From an uncultured Treponema sp. (GTDB lineage: Bacteria; Spirochaetota; Spirochaetia; Treponematales; Treponemataceae), in the NCBI GenBank assembly GCA_947167745.1, contig CAMVJE010000022.1:1-22445 (forward strand): a stretch of DNA of 22,445 bases. The letters are read 5' to 3'. Of the stretch, positions 13,198 through 21,322 are shown piece after piece (position 1 is the stretch's first letter; the number at the start of each line of letters is the position of its first letter). The position numbers and the translations under genes are program-made. Under the pieces are notes generated by a model that saw nothing but the letters and a program-made list of their open reading frames with translations, searched no databases and had not been told where the DNA came from.

Positions 13198-14337
13198 TTA
13201 GTCTCCCATTACTAAACTGACAAGAGTCTGGTTACAATGAACACGACCAATCTGTTCTCCATAGCAAGAGAAGCCACAGAAAGTCGGGAAAGTCTGCTGA
13301 TATTTACGAATGATATTGCCTGCGATGTGCATGCGGTCAAAAGCCATCGTACGGGTAATACAAGTCATAAGCAAGGTGAACTTTGGATTAGGGATTTCCT
13401 GCTTAATTCCGGAACAAGTTTCGTCACATTTTGCTTCTGGATCGCCAATATGCATCATTTCAAGGGTTGAATTTGGAACGACGCGTGCAAAAAGTGAGCA
13501 TGAGCCGTCTCCACCAAAGCCTGCAAGGGCAGCAATGTGAATTGAGCCGTTAATATGTCGTCCAAACGGATTTTCGAATGTCATTCCCTCGGCCTGTGAT
13601 TCAGAAACACCAAGCTGCTGGGCATAGACAGATTTTGCAGGCAGGCCGTTAATTCTGTAAATCGTGCGGTTGATTGTATCTGACTGAGTGACATAAATTG
13701 TTTTGCCGGTTGGATTAAAAATATCTTCCTGGCGAATATCGAATTTGCAGGCAGTCTTTACGAAAAGGAAAGCAGCGCCATCCTGGGTGGTTTTACCGTT
13801 GTAACTGACAAATGTTTTAGCTTCTGAGCCTGTAAAACCGGCTGTTCCTCCCGCAAGAGGGAATTTATCATTCTGTATAATTGAATAGAAAGTTGACAGA
13901 ATTGTCTCTTCAGCATTAAAAACACCGTTTATGAAAGCAATGGCAAATCCTGAGCGGTGTGACATGGAATCCCCACAAGAAATACCAACACCACGCAAGG
14001 CAGCCTCAATATCAGCTTTATTTGCAACAGGATACTTACTACCGTTTTCGACGAGCACGCCCCGAACCTTTGTACGGTCATCACGCATTGTAGTAAGGAC
14101 TATTGAATCGTTTTGGAATCCCTGCATGTCAATTTCACCAGCAGTGCTTGCACCAATAACTTCTGACTCAGGAAATTTTTCTTTAATTACCCGCGAAAGT
14201 TCCGCAAAATCATATTTTATCGCTGCCATAAAGATTACGGCATTATATGAATCCGGACTAGAATGAAGCTGGCGAACCAAGTCTTCAGCAGCTGCCTGTA
14301 CATCAGACAACTTTGTTGAAACAACCTCTTGTACCAT
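13198..14337 (-). CDS. FIST-domain ligand sensor
   Basis: A 379-residue FIST N plus FIST C protein, a fold predicted to bind small ligands such as amino acids and often linked to signalling. FIST_N runs about 30-220 and contains the signature EVIGASTAGEID (59-70) and AFINGVFNAEETILS. FIST_C runs about 225-365 and ends with FCGFSCYGEQIGRVHCNQTL. No output domain, signal peptide or membrane segment is present, so output presumably passes to the soluble chemoreceptor encoded three bases downstream. AGAGGA lies five bases before the ATG. A TATACT (14362-14357) 20 bp upstream is a possible -10 without a clear -35. Confidence 0.9.
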   Translation of the reverse strand: MVQEVVSTKLSDVQAAAEDLVRQLHSSPDSYNAVIFMAAIKYDFAELSRVIKEKFPESEVIGASTAGEIDMQGFQNDSIVLTTMRDDRTKVRGVLVENGSKYPVANKADIEAALRGVGISCGDSMSHRSGFAIAFINGVFNAEETILSTFYSIIQNDKFPLAGGTAGFTGSEAKTFVSYNGKTTQDGAAFLFVKTACKFDIRQEDIFNPTGKTIYVTQSDTINRTIYRINGLPAKSVYAQQLGVSESQAEGMTFENPFGRHINGSIHIAALAGFGGDGSCSLFARVVPNSTLEMMHIGDPEAKCDETCSGIKQEIPNPKFTLLMTCITRTMAFDRMHIAGNIIRKYQQTFPTFCGFSCYGEQIGRVHCNQTLVSLVMGD

Positions 14338-14408
14338 TTTATCCTCTCTAAAGTGTAGTATATATTCTAATACCTTTTAGCATGATTGTGCAAATTTTTT
14401 ATAATAAT

Positions 14409-15080
14409 TTAAAGTTTTTTTGACAATTTCAGCATGATGGAGAATATCATTCCATCGCAGCCCCGGGAATTGATAATGGCTCCGAGTGGCAGATAGTTCC
14501 TGAAATCACCGCCAATTTTCCATGTTTCAGAAAATTTGTATGAATAGGAGAATGTTATTTCCGGATATAAAAATCCCAGTTCTTTATAGAAAGATGAATT
14601 AATTTCTGAAACATCATCACCGATTTTCGTACCTGTCCGCGAATTAACTTCATCAGAATTAACTCCATTGGACAAGATTCCGTAACGGAGAAGAAATCCA
14701 AGTCCGCCGGAAAGCGAGATGAGATGCTTTTTATTTTCGCCCAGTGTCCAAAGGTAACCGCCCGTTAAATCTAACATGGCAGAAAGTGCCGTTGCCGTTC
14801 TGTTTTCAACTTCGGCCGGACGAGCGCGTTCACCATCCCAAAGATAATAATTCGTAAACAAAGATACATGAGCCTGCAACAGGACATTATTTTCAAGTAA
14901 AAAATCCCCGCCTGCACCCATAGAATACATTACGGGAGAGGGAGCTGATTTTGTCGCAGCATCAGTATTCAGCATAATTTTAGGACCAAGCGTAACAAAA
15001 AGAGACTTCTCCAGTGCATGAAGGGAAAAAAGTGAAAATTGAAAAATAAAAATGAAGCAAAATATCAGATTTTTTTTCAT
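14409..15080 (-). CDS. Small outer-membrane-type protein of unknown function
   Basis: A 223-residue protein with a cleavable signal peptide (KKNLIFCFIFIFQFSLFSLH, then ALEK). The mature part has alternating, Gly- and aromatic-rich strands (LFVTLGPKIM, VLLQAHVSLFTNYYLW, SGGLGFLLRYG, EITFSYSYKF, WKIGGDFRNYLPLG), as expected for a small beta-barrel of about eight strands. It ends MIFSIMLKLSKKL with few C-terminal barrel cues. I do not recognise a named family. It starts two bases after the lipoprotein stop with AAGG upstream, so the two are translated as a pair. No terminator hairpin follows. Confidence 0.65.
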   Translation of the reverse strand: MKKNLIFCFIFIFQFSLFSLHALEKSLFVTLGPKIMLNTDAATKSAPSPVMYSMGAGGDFLLENNVLLQAHVSLFTNYYLWDGERARPAEVENRTATALSAMLDLTGGYLWTLGENKKHLISLSGGLGFLLRYGILSNGVNSDEVNSRTGTKIGDDVSEINSSFYKELGFLYPEITFSYSYKFSETWKIGGDFRNYLPLGAIINSRGCDGMIFSIMLKLSKKL

Positions 15081-15082
15081 AT

Positions 15083-16222
15083 TCAGCCCTTGTAAAACAA
15101 TTTTTCCATATCGACTGTGAGGAAGCCACTTCGCCCGGTTTTATAAAAATCACTTTCTTCCCAGGCAACTATGAGAAATTTTCCACTGATTGAGAATGCC
15201 TGATATGAATAACGGGGAGGAAGTTTGGGAAGGCGGAAGGCAACAGTTTTGCCTCCGTTGATTAGAGGGAAGCCGTCCAGAGAGCCGCTGAAAAATGTCG
15301 TACCGTCTCCAAAAACTGCACAGATCCAGTTATCTTTTATGATTGCATTTGCAACAGTTCCGTCGTCTTCAATTCCATTGTCAAAATATCTTGGAGAAGA
15401 ACCACCTGCATCACGACAAGTAAGCACAAAGTTAAAGTCTTTTGGAATCGATTTCAGAAGAAGTTTAAGCCTGAGAGGAGCTTTTGAAAAATTTTCCGGC
15501 GTAATCAAATTGCGGTAGCTGCTTTCAGAAATTTCTGATACAGAAATTGAACTTGAATCTCCGGCAGATTTCGAAAAAGGCTGAACACTTGCAAGATCAA
15601 CAAGAGATTTCCATTTTATATAGTGAAAAGAAACCTTATTGTTTTTTGTAGATTTTACTGAACTCACCCAATCGCTTCCGTCAAAATAAGTTCCCGTAAC
15701 TTCCCCACTCTGCTCGATTTTTAAATCACCGTAAGTGACTACAGGGAAGAACATTTTCTGTGCGGTGGAAAGGCGAATGATATGACTTTGATTAGGGTTT
15801 TGATTTGCAGTCTTATTGAAAAATGAATTTTTTACAAGTGTAAAATACGGGACAGAACCGTCAAAGACAAGATTGCCGGCCGTTGAATCTGAAAAGAGCT
15901 GATAGTCCTGAATTAAGACAGGATTGTCACTTTCATCAAAGTAGAGGGCACCAAGATGATTTACAAGGAGAAGGGCTTTACCGTCAGGAGTTACATTTCC
16001 ATCGCAAACACGAACGCTTTCTGTCCAGGGTTTCAGCGAGTGAATTGGAGAATGCTGAGGCAAATCAACTTCAGAATAAGTATCTGTGCCAAAGTAAAAC
16101 CATCTGTGATCACTCGATTTCTGCTCCATTTGCATGGGCTCGCTTAAAGCCGTCTTTTTATCGCAGCCGGCAAACAGAATAGAAAGAACAAATATAGGGA
16201 GAATAATTTTCGACAGTCTCAT
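15083..16222 (-). CDS. Predicted lipoprotein of unknown function, possibly beta-propeller
   Basis: A 379-residue protein with a clear lipoprotein signal, MRLSKIILPIFVLSILFAGC, cysteine at position 20. The rest is beta-rich with repeated patterns of the type DGKALLLVNHLGALYFDE, AGNLVFDGSVPYFTLV, DNWICAVFGDGTTFFSGSLD and FSISGKFLIVAWEESDFYKT. These resemble WD/NHL-like propeller blades, but no family is named with confidence. The start has no Shine-Dalgarno; GACAAT (16234-16229) lies six bases before the ATG. It is followed after two bases by the outer-membrane-type protein, suggesting a shared role at the cell envelope. A 68-bp gap separates it from the RNase HI gene upstream. Confidence 0.65.
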   Translation of the reverse strand: MRLSKIILPIFVLSILFAGCDKKTALSEPMQMEQKSSDHRWFYFGTDTYSEVDLPQHSPIHSLKPWTESVRVCDGNVTPDGKALLLVNHLGALYFDESDNPVLIQDYQLFSDSTAGNLVFDGSVPYFTLVKNSFFNKTANQNPNQSHIIRLSTAQKMFFPVVTYGDLKIEQSGEVTGTYFDGSDWVSSVKSTKNNKVSFHYIKWKSLVDLASVQPFSKSAGDSSSISVSEISESSYRNLITPENFSKAPLRLKLLLKSIPKDFNFVLTCRDAGGSSPRYFDNGIEDDGTVANAIIKDNWICAVFGDGTTFFSGSLDGFPLINGGKTVAFRLPKLPPRYSYQAFSISGKFLIVAWEESDFYKTGRSGFLTVDMEKLFYKG

Positions 16223-16244
16223 AAATTTATTGTCGGAAAAATCA

Positions 16245-16265
16245 ATTGGAAAGTTGAAAGTGGAA
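16245..16265. repeat. Heptad tandem array between the RNase HI and lipoprotein genes
   Basis: Three 7-mers ATTGGAA, AGTTGAA, AGTGGAA. A direct repeat ACCGGCT (16266 and 16285 region) follows. Confidence 0.5.
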
Positions 16266-16290
16266 ACCGGCTATTTTTGCTTTTACCGGC

Positions 16291-16776
16291 TTAACCCTTC
16301 AATCTGGACATTTCCTGCTGACACAAGTGGTCGCATCTCTCGTTGTATTCAACACCTGCATGACCTTTAACCCAGTTCCATTCCACATTGAGGGAAGCAT
16401 TAAGCGCGTCCAGTTTTTGCCAAAGTTCCTGATTAAGGACAGGCTTTTTTGCCGCCGTTCGCCAGCCGTTCTTTTTCCAGTTTAAAATCCAGCTGGTGAT
16501 ACCATTTTTGACATACTGGCTGTCTATGTTCACCTGAATCGGATTATTGCGAAGTCGTTCAGTATTGTAAATCGCACTAAGGGCAGAAATTGCTGCTGTG
16601 AGCTCCATGCGGTTGTTGGTAGTGAGTTTTTCGCCGCCAGAGAGTTCCCTGGCCTCGCCCTCTGCGATGACCACACATGCCCAGCCGCCAACACCTGGAT
16701 TTCCCCAGCAGCCTCCATCAGTGTATACGATGATTTTTTCACCCGCTGATTTCACCTTCATTTTGTCAAAAGTCAT
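16291..16776 (-). CDS. rnhA: Ribonuclease HI
   Basis: A 161-residue enzyme that cleaves the RNA strand of RNA-DNA hybrids. All four catalytic acids are recognisable: D in VYTDGGCWGNPG, E in TTNNRMELTAA, D in NIDSQYVKNG and D in YNERCDHL. The flexible-loop histidine is in WVKGHAGVEYN. The ATG at 16776 is chosen because GGGGA (16786-16782), inside the last codons of the lyase gene, lies five bases upstream; a TTG at 16788 is less likely. The Trp in GGCWGNPG stands where Arg or Ser is usual. It is coupled to the lyase gene with a one-base gap, an unrelated partner. Confidence 0.93.
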   Translation of the reverse strand: MTFDKMKVKSAGEKIIVYTDGGCWGNPGVGGWACVVIAEGEARELSGGEKLTTNNRMELTAAISALSAIYNTERLRNNPIQVNIDSQYVKNGITSWILNWKKNGWRTAAKKPVLNQELWQKLDALNASLNVEWNWVKGHAGVEYNERCDHLCQQEMSRLKG

Positions 16777-16777
16777 T

Positions 16778-18997
16778 TTATTCCCCAATTAAGATTTTAT
16801 TTTCGTCCGTTACGGTATAAGTTTTTGAGTTTACAGTCCATTTGCCTGCAGGAAGATTACACAAAATAATTCGTTTTTCAGCGAATTCAGGAAGCGAAAC
16901 AGTAAAGTCCGAAGATTTTAACTCATCTCCGCCCCTGTAAAATCCAACTGCAAGTCCCTTGATTACAGCAAAGTCAAATTTATCAGTTTTAACTGAAAGA
17001 ACTTCTCTTGATAAATCTTCTTTTTTGCCGTCAGTAAATACTTCCATAACATTAAAAAGAATTTGCCGCCCTGTCTTTTGGCTGGAATCAGAAATTTCTA
17101 TTCTTCCCCAGCCTGACTCACTTTTTGCATTCACGGCTTTTTCACTTCCCTGAGAATAATTAATACCGGCGACTTCCCATTCATGCCCCTTTCCACCAAT
17201 TTTCGTAAACTTAGGATTCTCCGGGAAAAGGACTGTATTTGCCAGACCAATGTCATCATTTTTATTTTTTATGAGCACTCGTCTCTCAAGTATTTCAGGC
17301 TCTTTGAGGGAGTGCAGCAGGAAAATTCCTTTTTTGCCAGAATCAATCTGGTCATATACAAAGAAAATAAGCGGATTCTTTTTATCGCCGGTAAAGAAGG
17401 CGAGCATGGAACGGTGCACAAAACCTGCTGCTTCATAGGCATTGGAAATATCACCTGCAAGGAAAACAAGACCCTTTTTATCGTGCAAACTGTCAAAATG
17501 GGCAGTTACTTTTCCGCGATGGTATTTTGCATCAGAAAGAATTTGGCCGAAAGACTTTGCTTCTGGGAGTGCAAGCTGGAGTCCATAAGATTCGTAAGAA
17601 GCCGGATCAGACTGAAGCAACAGAGTATTTTTTGAAACCGAAGAGTGGTAGTACTTTTGCGTATGGCCAGACCTGTAGCCATTTCCTCCGCCACCTGACA
17701 GGTAAAATCCTCCCGTCGAAGCCAGAAGTCCATTACAGAAAATCTCAAAACTTCCAGCATCCTGATGCTCATGGTTTGCCTGGGCATACTCTCCGATTTT
17801 TAAGTGAATGGCTGGATTGTCCTTTTCTTCCCAGCTTGAGGCAGCAAGATATTCTCCAAGCGGGTAAGGACAATAATAAGAGGGAGAAAGTTCCCTATAA
17901 TCTTTTGGGAGAAGATTTACATCATTTAGAATCAAAAACTGAACCGGTGTGATAACATCATCATTTTCACCGTTGTCGTTGTATTTGAAAGATTTAAAAT
18001 TCCCAAGCTTTTCCTTTGCGAAAAATTTTATATATGGATCTTTTGAAATCACAGACTGCAAAAAGGCATTTGCTCCATAACGGGCAAAATTAAAATTCAT
18101 TTTTTCGATAGCATGATCATCGCCTATATGCCAGCTCATTCCGTCAGGCCGCACAATATAGATAAAATATTTACTCCAGAGAGAAAGTTTTCCGTCGTAA
18201 GGATCTTTATTTTTCATGGCACAGATCATAATCGCTGACCACAAATCAAACATAGAACGATAGGGGCCATATCCCGTGCCCTGAAAATTCGGCGAAAGTG
18301 AATCGTAAAAGAATTTTCTTGGAGGAATAAATTCTTCGTAAAATCGTGATGATGACATATTCCATAAATCTTTATGCTCGTCATACATTGAAATTCCTGC
18401 GGCCAGATAAGCTCGCAGGAGCTGACCTTCGGCAGAGTGTCCTGTAACAGTCTTTCCCTTCACCGGCGGATATCCAATCTGAAGTTTTTTTATAAAAGTA
18501 AGGCTTGCTTCATAAAGCTTTGTTTTTTCACTTTTTGAGAGGGCATCATAGCACCAGTCATATATTTCAGCAGCCGTAAAAATCATCTGACCATAGGGGC
18601 GATAGTCATCGTAAATGCCCGTTAAGTCAATTGTGGAGCAACAGTTTACGAAAGTTTTAAATGCCCAGTCTGCATATTTTTTTTTCCCGGTTATGGCATA
18701 TTTAAAGGCAGAGGCTTCCACAGACGCAATGATTTTGCCTGACCAGGTGAATGTTCGTTTTTTGATTGGAGTAAATGATATGTCTTTTCCGAAATACTCA
18801 GAAAGCAGTTTCTCACTCTCTGCATAGGCGGCGGCATTTTCGGAATGTGTGAGATTTTTTTTAATTTGAGGAAGCTCATCTTTTGTGAACAGAAGGCGGG
18901 GATGAACATGTGAAGGAGGATTTTCCGGAGATGATTCAGAGGAAACCGACTGTGCTACGAAAAAAAGCATAATAATAGAAAAAAATATTTTAATCAC
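16778..18997 (-). CDS. Secreted heparinase II/III-like polysaccharide lyase
   Basis: A 739-residue enzyme with a signal peptide (IKIFFSIIMLFFVAQSVSSE) and the opening HPRLLFTKDELPQIKKNL typical of the family. An alpha/alpha toroid comes first, carrying GKTVTGHSAEGQLLRAYLAA (H187) and PNFQGTGYGPYR (Y243). The beta-sandwich domain then begins with IGEYAQANHEHQDAGSFEIF (H409). H187, Y243 and H409 match by context the His/Tyr/His set of heparinase II-type lyases that cut uronic-acid polysaccharides by beta-elimination. The true substrate (glycosaminoglycan, alginate or other) cannot be read here. It starts at GTG, with TGT-TATACT placed six bases upstream and no Shine-Dalgarno. No other carbohydrate-degradation genes are visible. 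Confidence 0.87.
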   Translation of the reverse strand: MIKIFFSIIMLFFVAQSVSSESSPENPPSHVHPRLLFTKDELPQIKKNLTHSENAAAYAESEKLLSEYFGKDISFTPIKKRTFTWSGKIIASVEASAFKYAITGKKKYADWAFKTFVNCCSTIDLTGIYDDYRPYGQMIFTAAEIYDWCYDALSKSEKTKLYEASLTFIKKLQIGYPPVKGKTVTGHSAEGQLLRAYLAAGISMYDEHKDLWNMSSSRFYEEFIPPRKFFYDSLSPNFQGTGYGPYRSMFDLWSAIMICAMKNKDPYDGKLSLWSKYFIYIVRPDGMSWHIGDDHAIEKMNFNFARYGANAFLQSVISKDPYIKFFAKEKLGNFKSFKYNDNGENDDVITPVQFLILNDVNLLPKDYRELSPSYYCPYPLGEYLAASSWEEKDNPAIHLKIGEYAQANHEHQDAGSFEIFCNGLLASTGGFYLSGGGGNGYRSGHTQKYYHSSVSKNTLLLQSDPASYESYGLQLALPEAKSFGQILSDAKYHRGKVTAHFDSLHDKKGLVFLAGDISNAYEAAGFVHRSMLAFFTGDKKNPLIFFVYDQIDSGKKGIFLLHSLKEPEILERRVLIKNKNDDIGLANTVLFPENPKFTKIGGKGHEWEVAGINYSQGSEKAVNAKSESGWGRIEISDSSQKTGRQILFNVMEVFTDGKKEDLSREVLSVKTDKFDFAVIKGLAVGFYRGGDELKSSDFTVSLPEFAEKRIILCNLPAGKWTVNSKTYTVTDENKILIGE

Positions 18998-19003
18998 GAA
19001 TCA

Positions 19004-19012
19004 AGTATAACA
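19004..19012 (-). promoter_or_regulatory. Extended -10 promoter of the lyase gene
   Basis: On the minus strand TGT-TATACT (19012-19004) is followed by six bases and the GTG start at 18997. The surrounding 12-mer CAATGTTATACT is identical to that before the antitoxin gene at 21051-21062. Confidence 0.5.
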
Positions 19013-19030
19013 TTGAAATGATTTTTTTTC

Positions 19031-19059
19031 TTGCCGATAAACGAAAATTTCAGTATTTT
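19031..19059 (+). promoter_or_regulatory. Weak candidate groL promoter
   Basis: TTGCCG (19031-19036), a 17-bp spacer and TATTTT (19054-19059). No CIRCE operator (TTAGCACTC-N9-GAGTGCTAA) is present between here and the gene. Confidence 0.3.
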
Positions 19060-19086
19060 TATGAATGTACAAAAAATTAAATGACG

Positions 19087-19143
19087 GTTTGAGTGATTCC
19101 GAAACAAGCCTGACTGACTACAGACAGGTTCGGAGTGACAAAC
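19087..19143 (+). promoter_or_regulatory. Repeat-like hairpin in the groL leader
   Basis: Nested pairing: GTTTG (19087-19091)/CAAAC (19139-19143), TCCGAA (19098-19103)/TTCGGA (19129-19134), CCTG (19109-19112)/CAGG (19125-19128), CTG/CAG at the tip. The structure ends two bases before AAGGAG (19146-19151). It resembles the TTCCGAA...TTCGGA type of dispersed palindrome. It may influence translation or mRNA stability; that is inference. Confidence 0.55.
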
Positions 19144-19162
19144 TGAAGGAGAATAAAGTATT

Positions 19163-20794
19163 ATGGCTAAACAGTTGATTTTCAATGAAGAAGCTCGCAA
19201 AAAGATGCTTTCTGGCGTTGAGCAGATTGCCCGCGCTGTAAAAGTAACTCTCGGACCTTGTGGCCGACTGGTTATGCTGGACAAAAAATTCGGCGCACCA
19301 ACAATCACAAAAGACGGTGTTTCTGTCGCAAAGGAAGTTGAGCTCAAAGATCCTTATGAGAACATGGGCGCACAGCTTGTTCGTGAAGTTGCTTCAAAGA
19401 CAAACGATGTCGCAGGTGACGGAACAACAACAGCTACAGTTTTGGCTTATGCTATCGTCCGCGAGGGGCTCAAGAGCGTTTCTGCCGGAATGACTCCAAT
19501 TGAAATCAAACGCGGTATCGACAAGGCAACAGCAGTTGCAGTTGAGGCTATCAAAAAGAACAGCCGTGCAGTTAAAGGCAGCGAGGACATCACTCATGTC
19601 GCTACAATTTCTGCAAACAACGACCCTGAAATCGGTAAAATCCTTGCTGATGCAATCGAAAAGGTTGGCAAAGACGGCGTAATCACTGTTGAAGAGTCAA
19701 AGAACATGGACACAACTGTTAAGACTGTTGAAGGTATGCAGTTCGACCGTGGATATATCTCATCTTACTTCGTAACAGACCGTGAGCGCATGGAAGTAAA
19801 CTACAACGATGCTTTCATTTTGATTCACGACAAAAAAATCTCTACAATGAAAGACCTTCTCCCAGTTCTGGAGAAAGTTGCTCAGACAGGAAAACCACTC
19901 GTAATCATCTGCGAGGACATGGACGGCGAGGCTTTGGCTACTCTCGTTCTCAACTCAATCCGCGGTACTCTCAAATGCGTTGCTGTTAAGGCTCCGGGAT
20001 TTGGTGACCGCCGAAAGGAAATGCTCCAGGATATCGCTATTTTGACTGGCGGTACTGTAATTTCTGAGGAATTGGGTCTCAAGCTTGAGACAACTGAGCT
20101 CAACCAGCTTGGTCAGGTTAAGAGCGTCAAGATTGACAAAGACAACACGACTTTGGTTGACGGAGCAGGTGCAAAAGACGCAATCGCTGCCCGCGTTGCA
20201 GAAATCAAGGCTCAGGTTGAAAAATCAACTTCTGAGTACGACAAAGAGAAGCTCAAGGAGCGATTGGCTAAACTCTCTGGCGGTGTAGCAGTAATCAACA
20301 TCGGTGCTATCACAGAGACTGAGATGAAAGAGAAGAAGTTCCGCGTTGAGGATACTCTTGCCGCAACTCGCGCTGCTCTCGAAGAAGGTATCGTTTGCGG
20401 TGGTGGAATCGCTTTGATTGAGGCTGCAAAAGCCCTCACAGACGACGCTGCAAAAGATTTGACTGAAGAAGAGAAAGTCGGATTCCGAATCGTCCGCCGT
20501 GCTCTTGAAGAGCCAATCCGCCAGATTGCTGAGAACGCAGGTGTTGACGGTGCAGTTGTTGCAGAGAAAGCAAAGAACGAGAAGAAAGGCACAGGCTACA
20601 ATGCCCGCACAGGAAAGTGGGTTGACATGATGGATGACGGTATCATCGACCCGGCTAAGGTAACACGAAGCGCATTGCAGAATGCCGCAAGCGTTGCCGG
20701 AATGCTCCTCACGACAGAATGTGCAATCACAGACATCCCAGAGCCACCGGCACCAACACCGGCAGCACAGCCTGGAATGGGAATGGATTATTAG
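19163..20794 (+). CDS. groL: Chaperonin GroEL
   Basis: A 543-residue 60-kDa chaperonin that folds proteins in a double ring with GroES. The protein is full length with standard blocks: [20 protein letters not shown] followed by [11 protein letters not shown], the ATP-binding [13 protein letters not shown] (about 85-97), [38 protein letters not shown] and the [11 protein letters not shown] region. The C-terminus is PGMGMDY instead of repeated GGM units. The segment GPCGRLVML replaces the usual GPKGRNVVL. AAGGAG lies 11 bases before the ATG, slightly far. No groES is adjacent on either side, so the operon is split, as I recall for other treponemes. Heat control by HrcA/CIRCE is not evident. Confidence 0.97.
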   Translation: MAKQLIFNEEARKKMLSGVEQIARAVKVTLGPCGRLVMLDKKFGAPTITKDGVSVAKEVELKDPYENMGAQLVREVASKTNDVAGDGTTTATVLAYAIVREGLKSVSAGMTPIEIKRGIDKATAVAVEAIKKNSRAVKGSEDITHVATISANNDPEIGKILADAIEKVGKDGVITVEESKNMDTTVKTVEGMQFDRGYISSYFVTDRERMEVNYNDAFILIHDKKISTMKDLLPVLEKVAQTGKPLVIICEDMDGEALATLVLNSIRGTLKCVAVKAPGFGDRRKEMLQDIAILTGGTVISEELGLKLETTELNQLGQVKSVKIDKDNTTLVDGAGAKDAIAARVAEIKAQVEKSTSEYDKEKLKERLAKLSGGVAVINIGAITETEMKEKKFRVEDTLAATRAALEEGIVCGGGIALIEAAKALTDDAAKDLTEEEKVGFRIVRRALEEPIRQIAENAGVDGAVVAEKAKNEKKGTGYNARTGKWVDMMDDGIIDPAKVTRSALQNAASVAGMLLTTECAITDIPEPPAPTPAAQPGMGMDY

Positions 20795-20798
20795 TCAG

Positions 20799-20884
20799 CT
20801 AGTAAATTCCTGCGAGTTTTCGCAAGAAAACTCGTTAGCTCGCGCAAGCGAGCATGATTACTAGTAAATTCCTCACAGAGCTTT
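20799..20884. repeat. Paired GCAA-capped hairpins with flanking direct repeat after groL
   Basis: GAGTTTTC-GCAA-GAAAACTC (20814-20833) and GCTCGC-GCAA-GCGAGC (20838-20853) are both perfect stems with GNRA tetraloops. A direct repeat CTAGTAAATTCCT lies before and after the pair (about 20799-20811 and 20861-20873). Confidence 0.75.
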
Positions 20885-20963
20885 GGAGTACACAGAGAGA
20901 ATAATGAAAGGGAAAGACTTTCGTAATTCTGAAAGCTCTCTGTGGTCTCTGTCCCTCTGTGAG
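20871..20963. repeat. Inverted short-period repeat (CACAGAG family)
   Basis: CTCACAGAG (20872-20880) pairs with CTCTGTGAG (20955-20963), and CACAGAGAG (20891-20899) pairs with CTCTCTGTG (20936-20944). The design is the same as at 601-668 and 6019-6141. Confidence 0.75.
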
Positions 20964-20992
20964 AAGTTTTATAATCAGCTAGATATTCAAGG

Positions 20993-21020
20993 CTCGCTCC
21001 TTTTGGGGCGAGTTTTTTTT
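20993..21020 (+). terminator. Rho-independent terminator of groL
   Basis: An 8-bp stem CTCGCTCC/GGGGCGAG (one G-T pair) around TTTT, followed by eight T (21013-21020). Confidence 0.85.
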
Positions 21021-21033
21021 GATTTAGCTTTTA

Positions 21034-21062
21034 GTGACAGTTTTTTGTTTCAATGTTATACT
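21034..21062 (+). promoter_or_regulatory. Promoter of the antitoxin gene
   Basis: GTGACA (21034-21039), a 17-bp spacer and TATACT (21057-21062), with TGT directly before the -10 (extended type). It lies 22 bp before the start codon. Confidence 0.7.
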
Positions 21063-21084
21063 ATTTTTTGATGGAGGCGTGCTT

Positions 21085-21321
21085 ATGTCTTTTGCGCTTT
21101 TAGAAAAACAAGTACAAAGTTTACCACAAGAATTACAGAACAGCATTGAAATGTATGCGTTGTTCGTAATAAATCAGTTTAAAAATGCCTCTAAAAAAAA
21201 CGAAAAAAAACGCGCTGCTTCGGAAATTATCGAGAATCTTACAGGAATATTGGAAGAGCATGCACCTTTAACAATGAAAGAAGTTCGTGCGGAACGATTA
21301 AAAGAAAGATACGGAGTCTGA
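21085..21321 (+). CDS. VapB-like antitoxin (DUF2281 type), now without an intact toxin
   Basis: A 78-residue protein. The N-terminal FALLEKQVQSLPQELQNSIE is helical and resembles DUF2281 proteins. The C-terminal LTGILEEHAPLTMKEVRAER followed by LKERYG is the tail that in relatives wraps the PIN toxin. GGAGG (21073-21077) lies seven bases before the ATG at 21085; an in-frame upstream ATG at 21034 would precede the ribosome site and promoter. The broken toxin frame begins at GTG 21323, two bases after the antitoxin stop region, which is normal toxin-antitoxin order. The gene looks intact, so it may persist as an orphan or as a neutraliser of related toxins. Confidence 0.75.
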   Translation: MSFALLEKQVQSLPQELQNSIEMYALFVINQFKNASKKNEKKRAASEIIENLTGILEEHAPLTMKEVRAERLKERYGV

Positions 21322-21322
21322 T

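Noticed and set aside
19020..19162. Search for a CIRCE heat-shock operator before groL
   Set aside because: No TTAGCACTC/GAGTGCTAA pair is present; GAGTGATTCC and GGAGTGAC are only superficially similar and belong to the leader hairpin.
20212..20592. A 126-codon frame antisense to groL
   Set aside because: A shadow of a strongly codon-biased gene; Ser/Ala-rich with no recognisable features.
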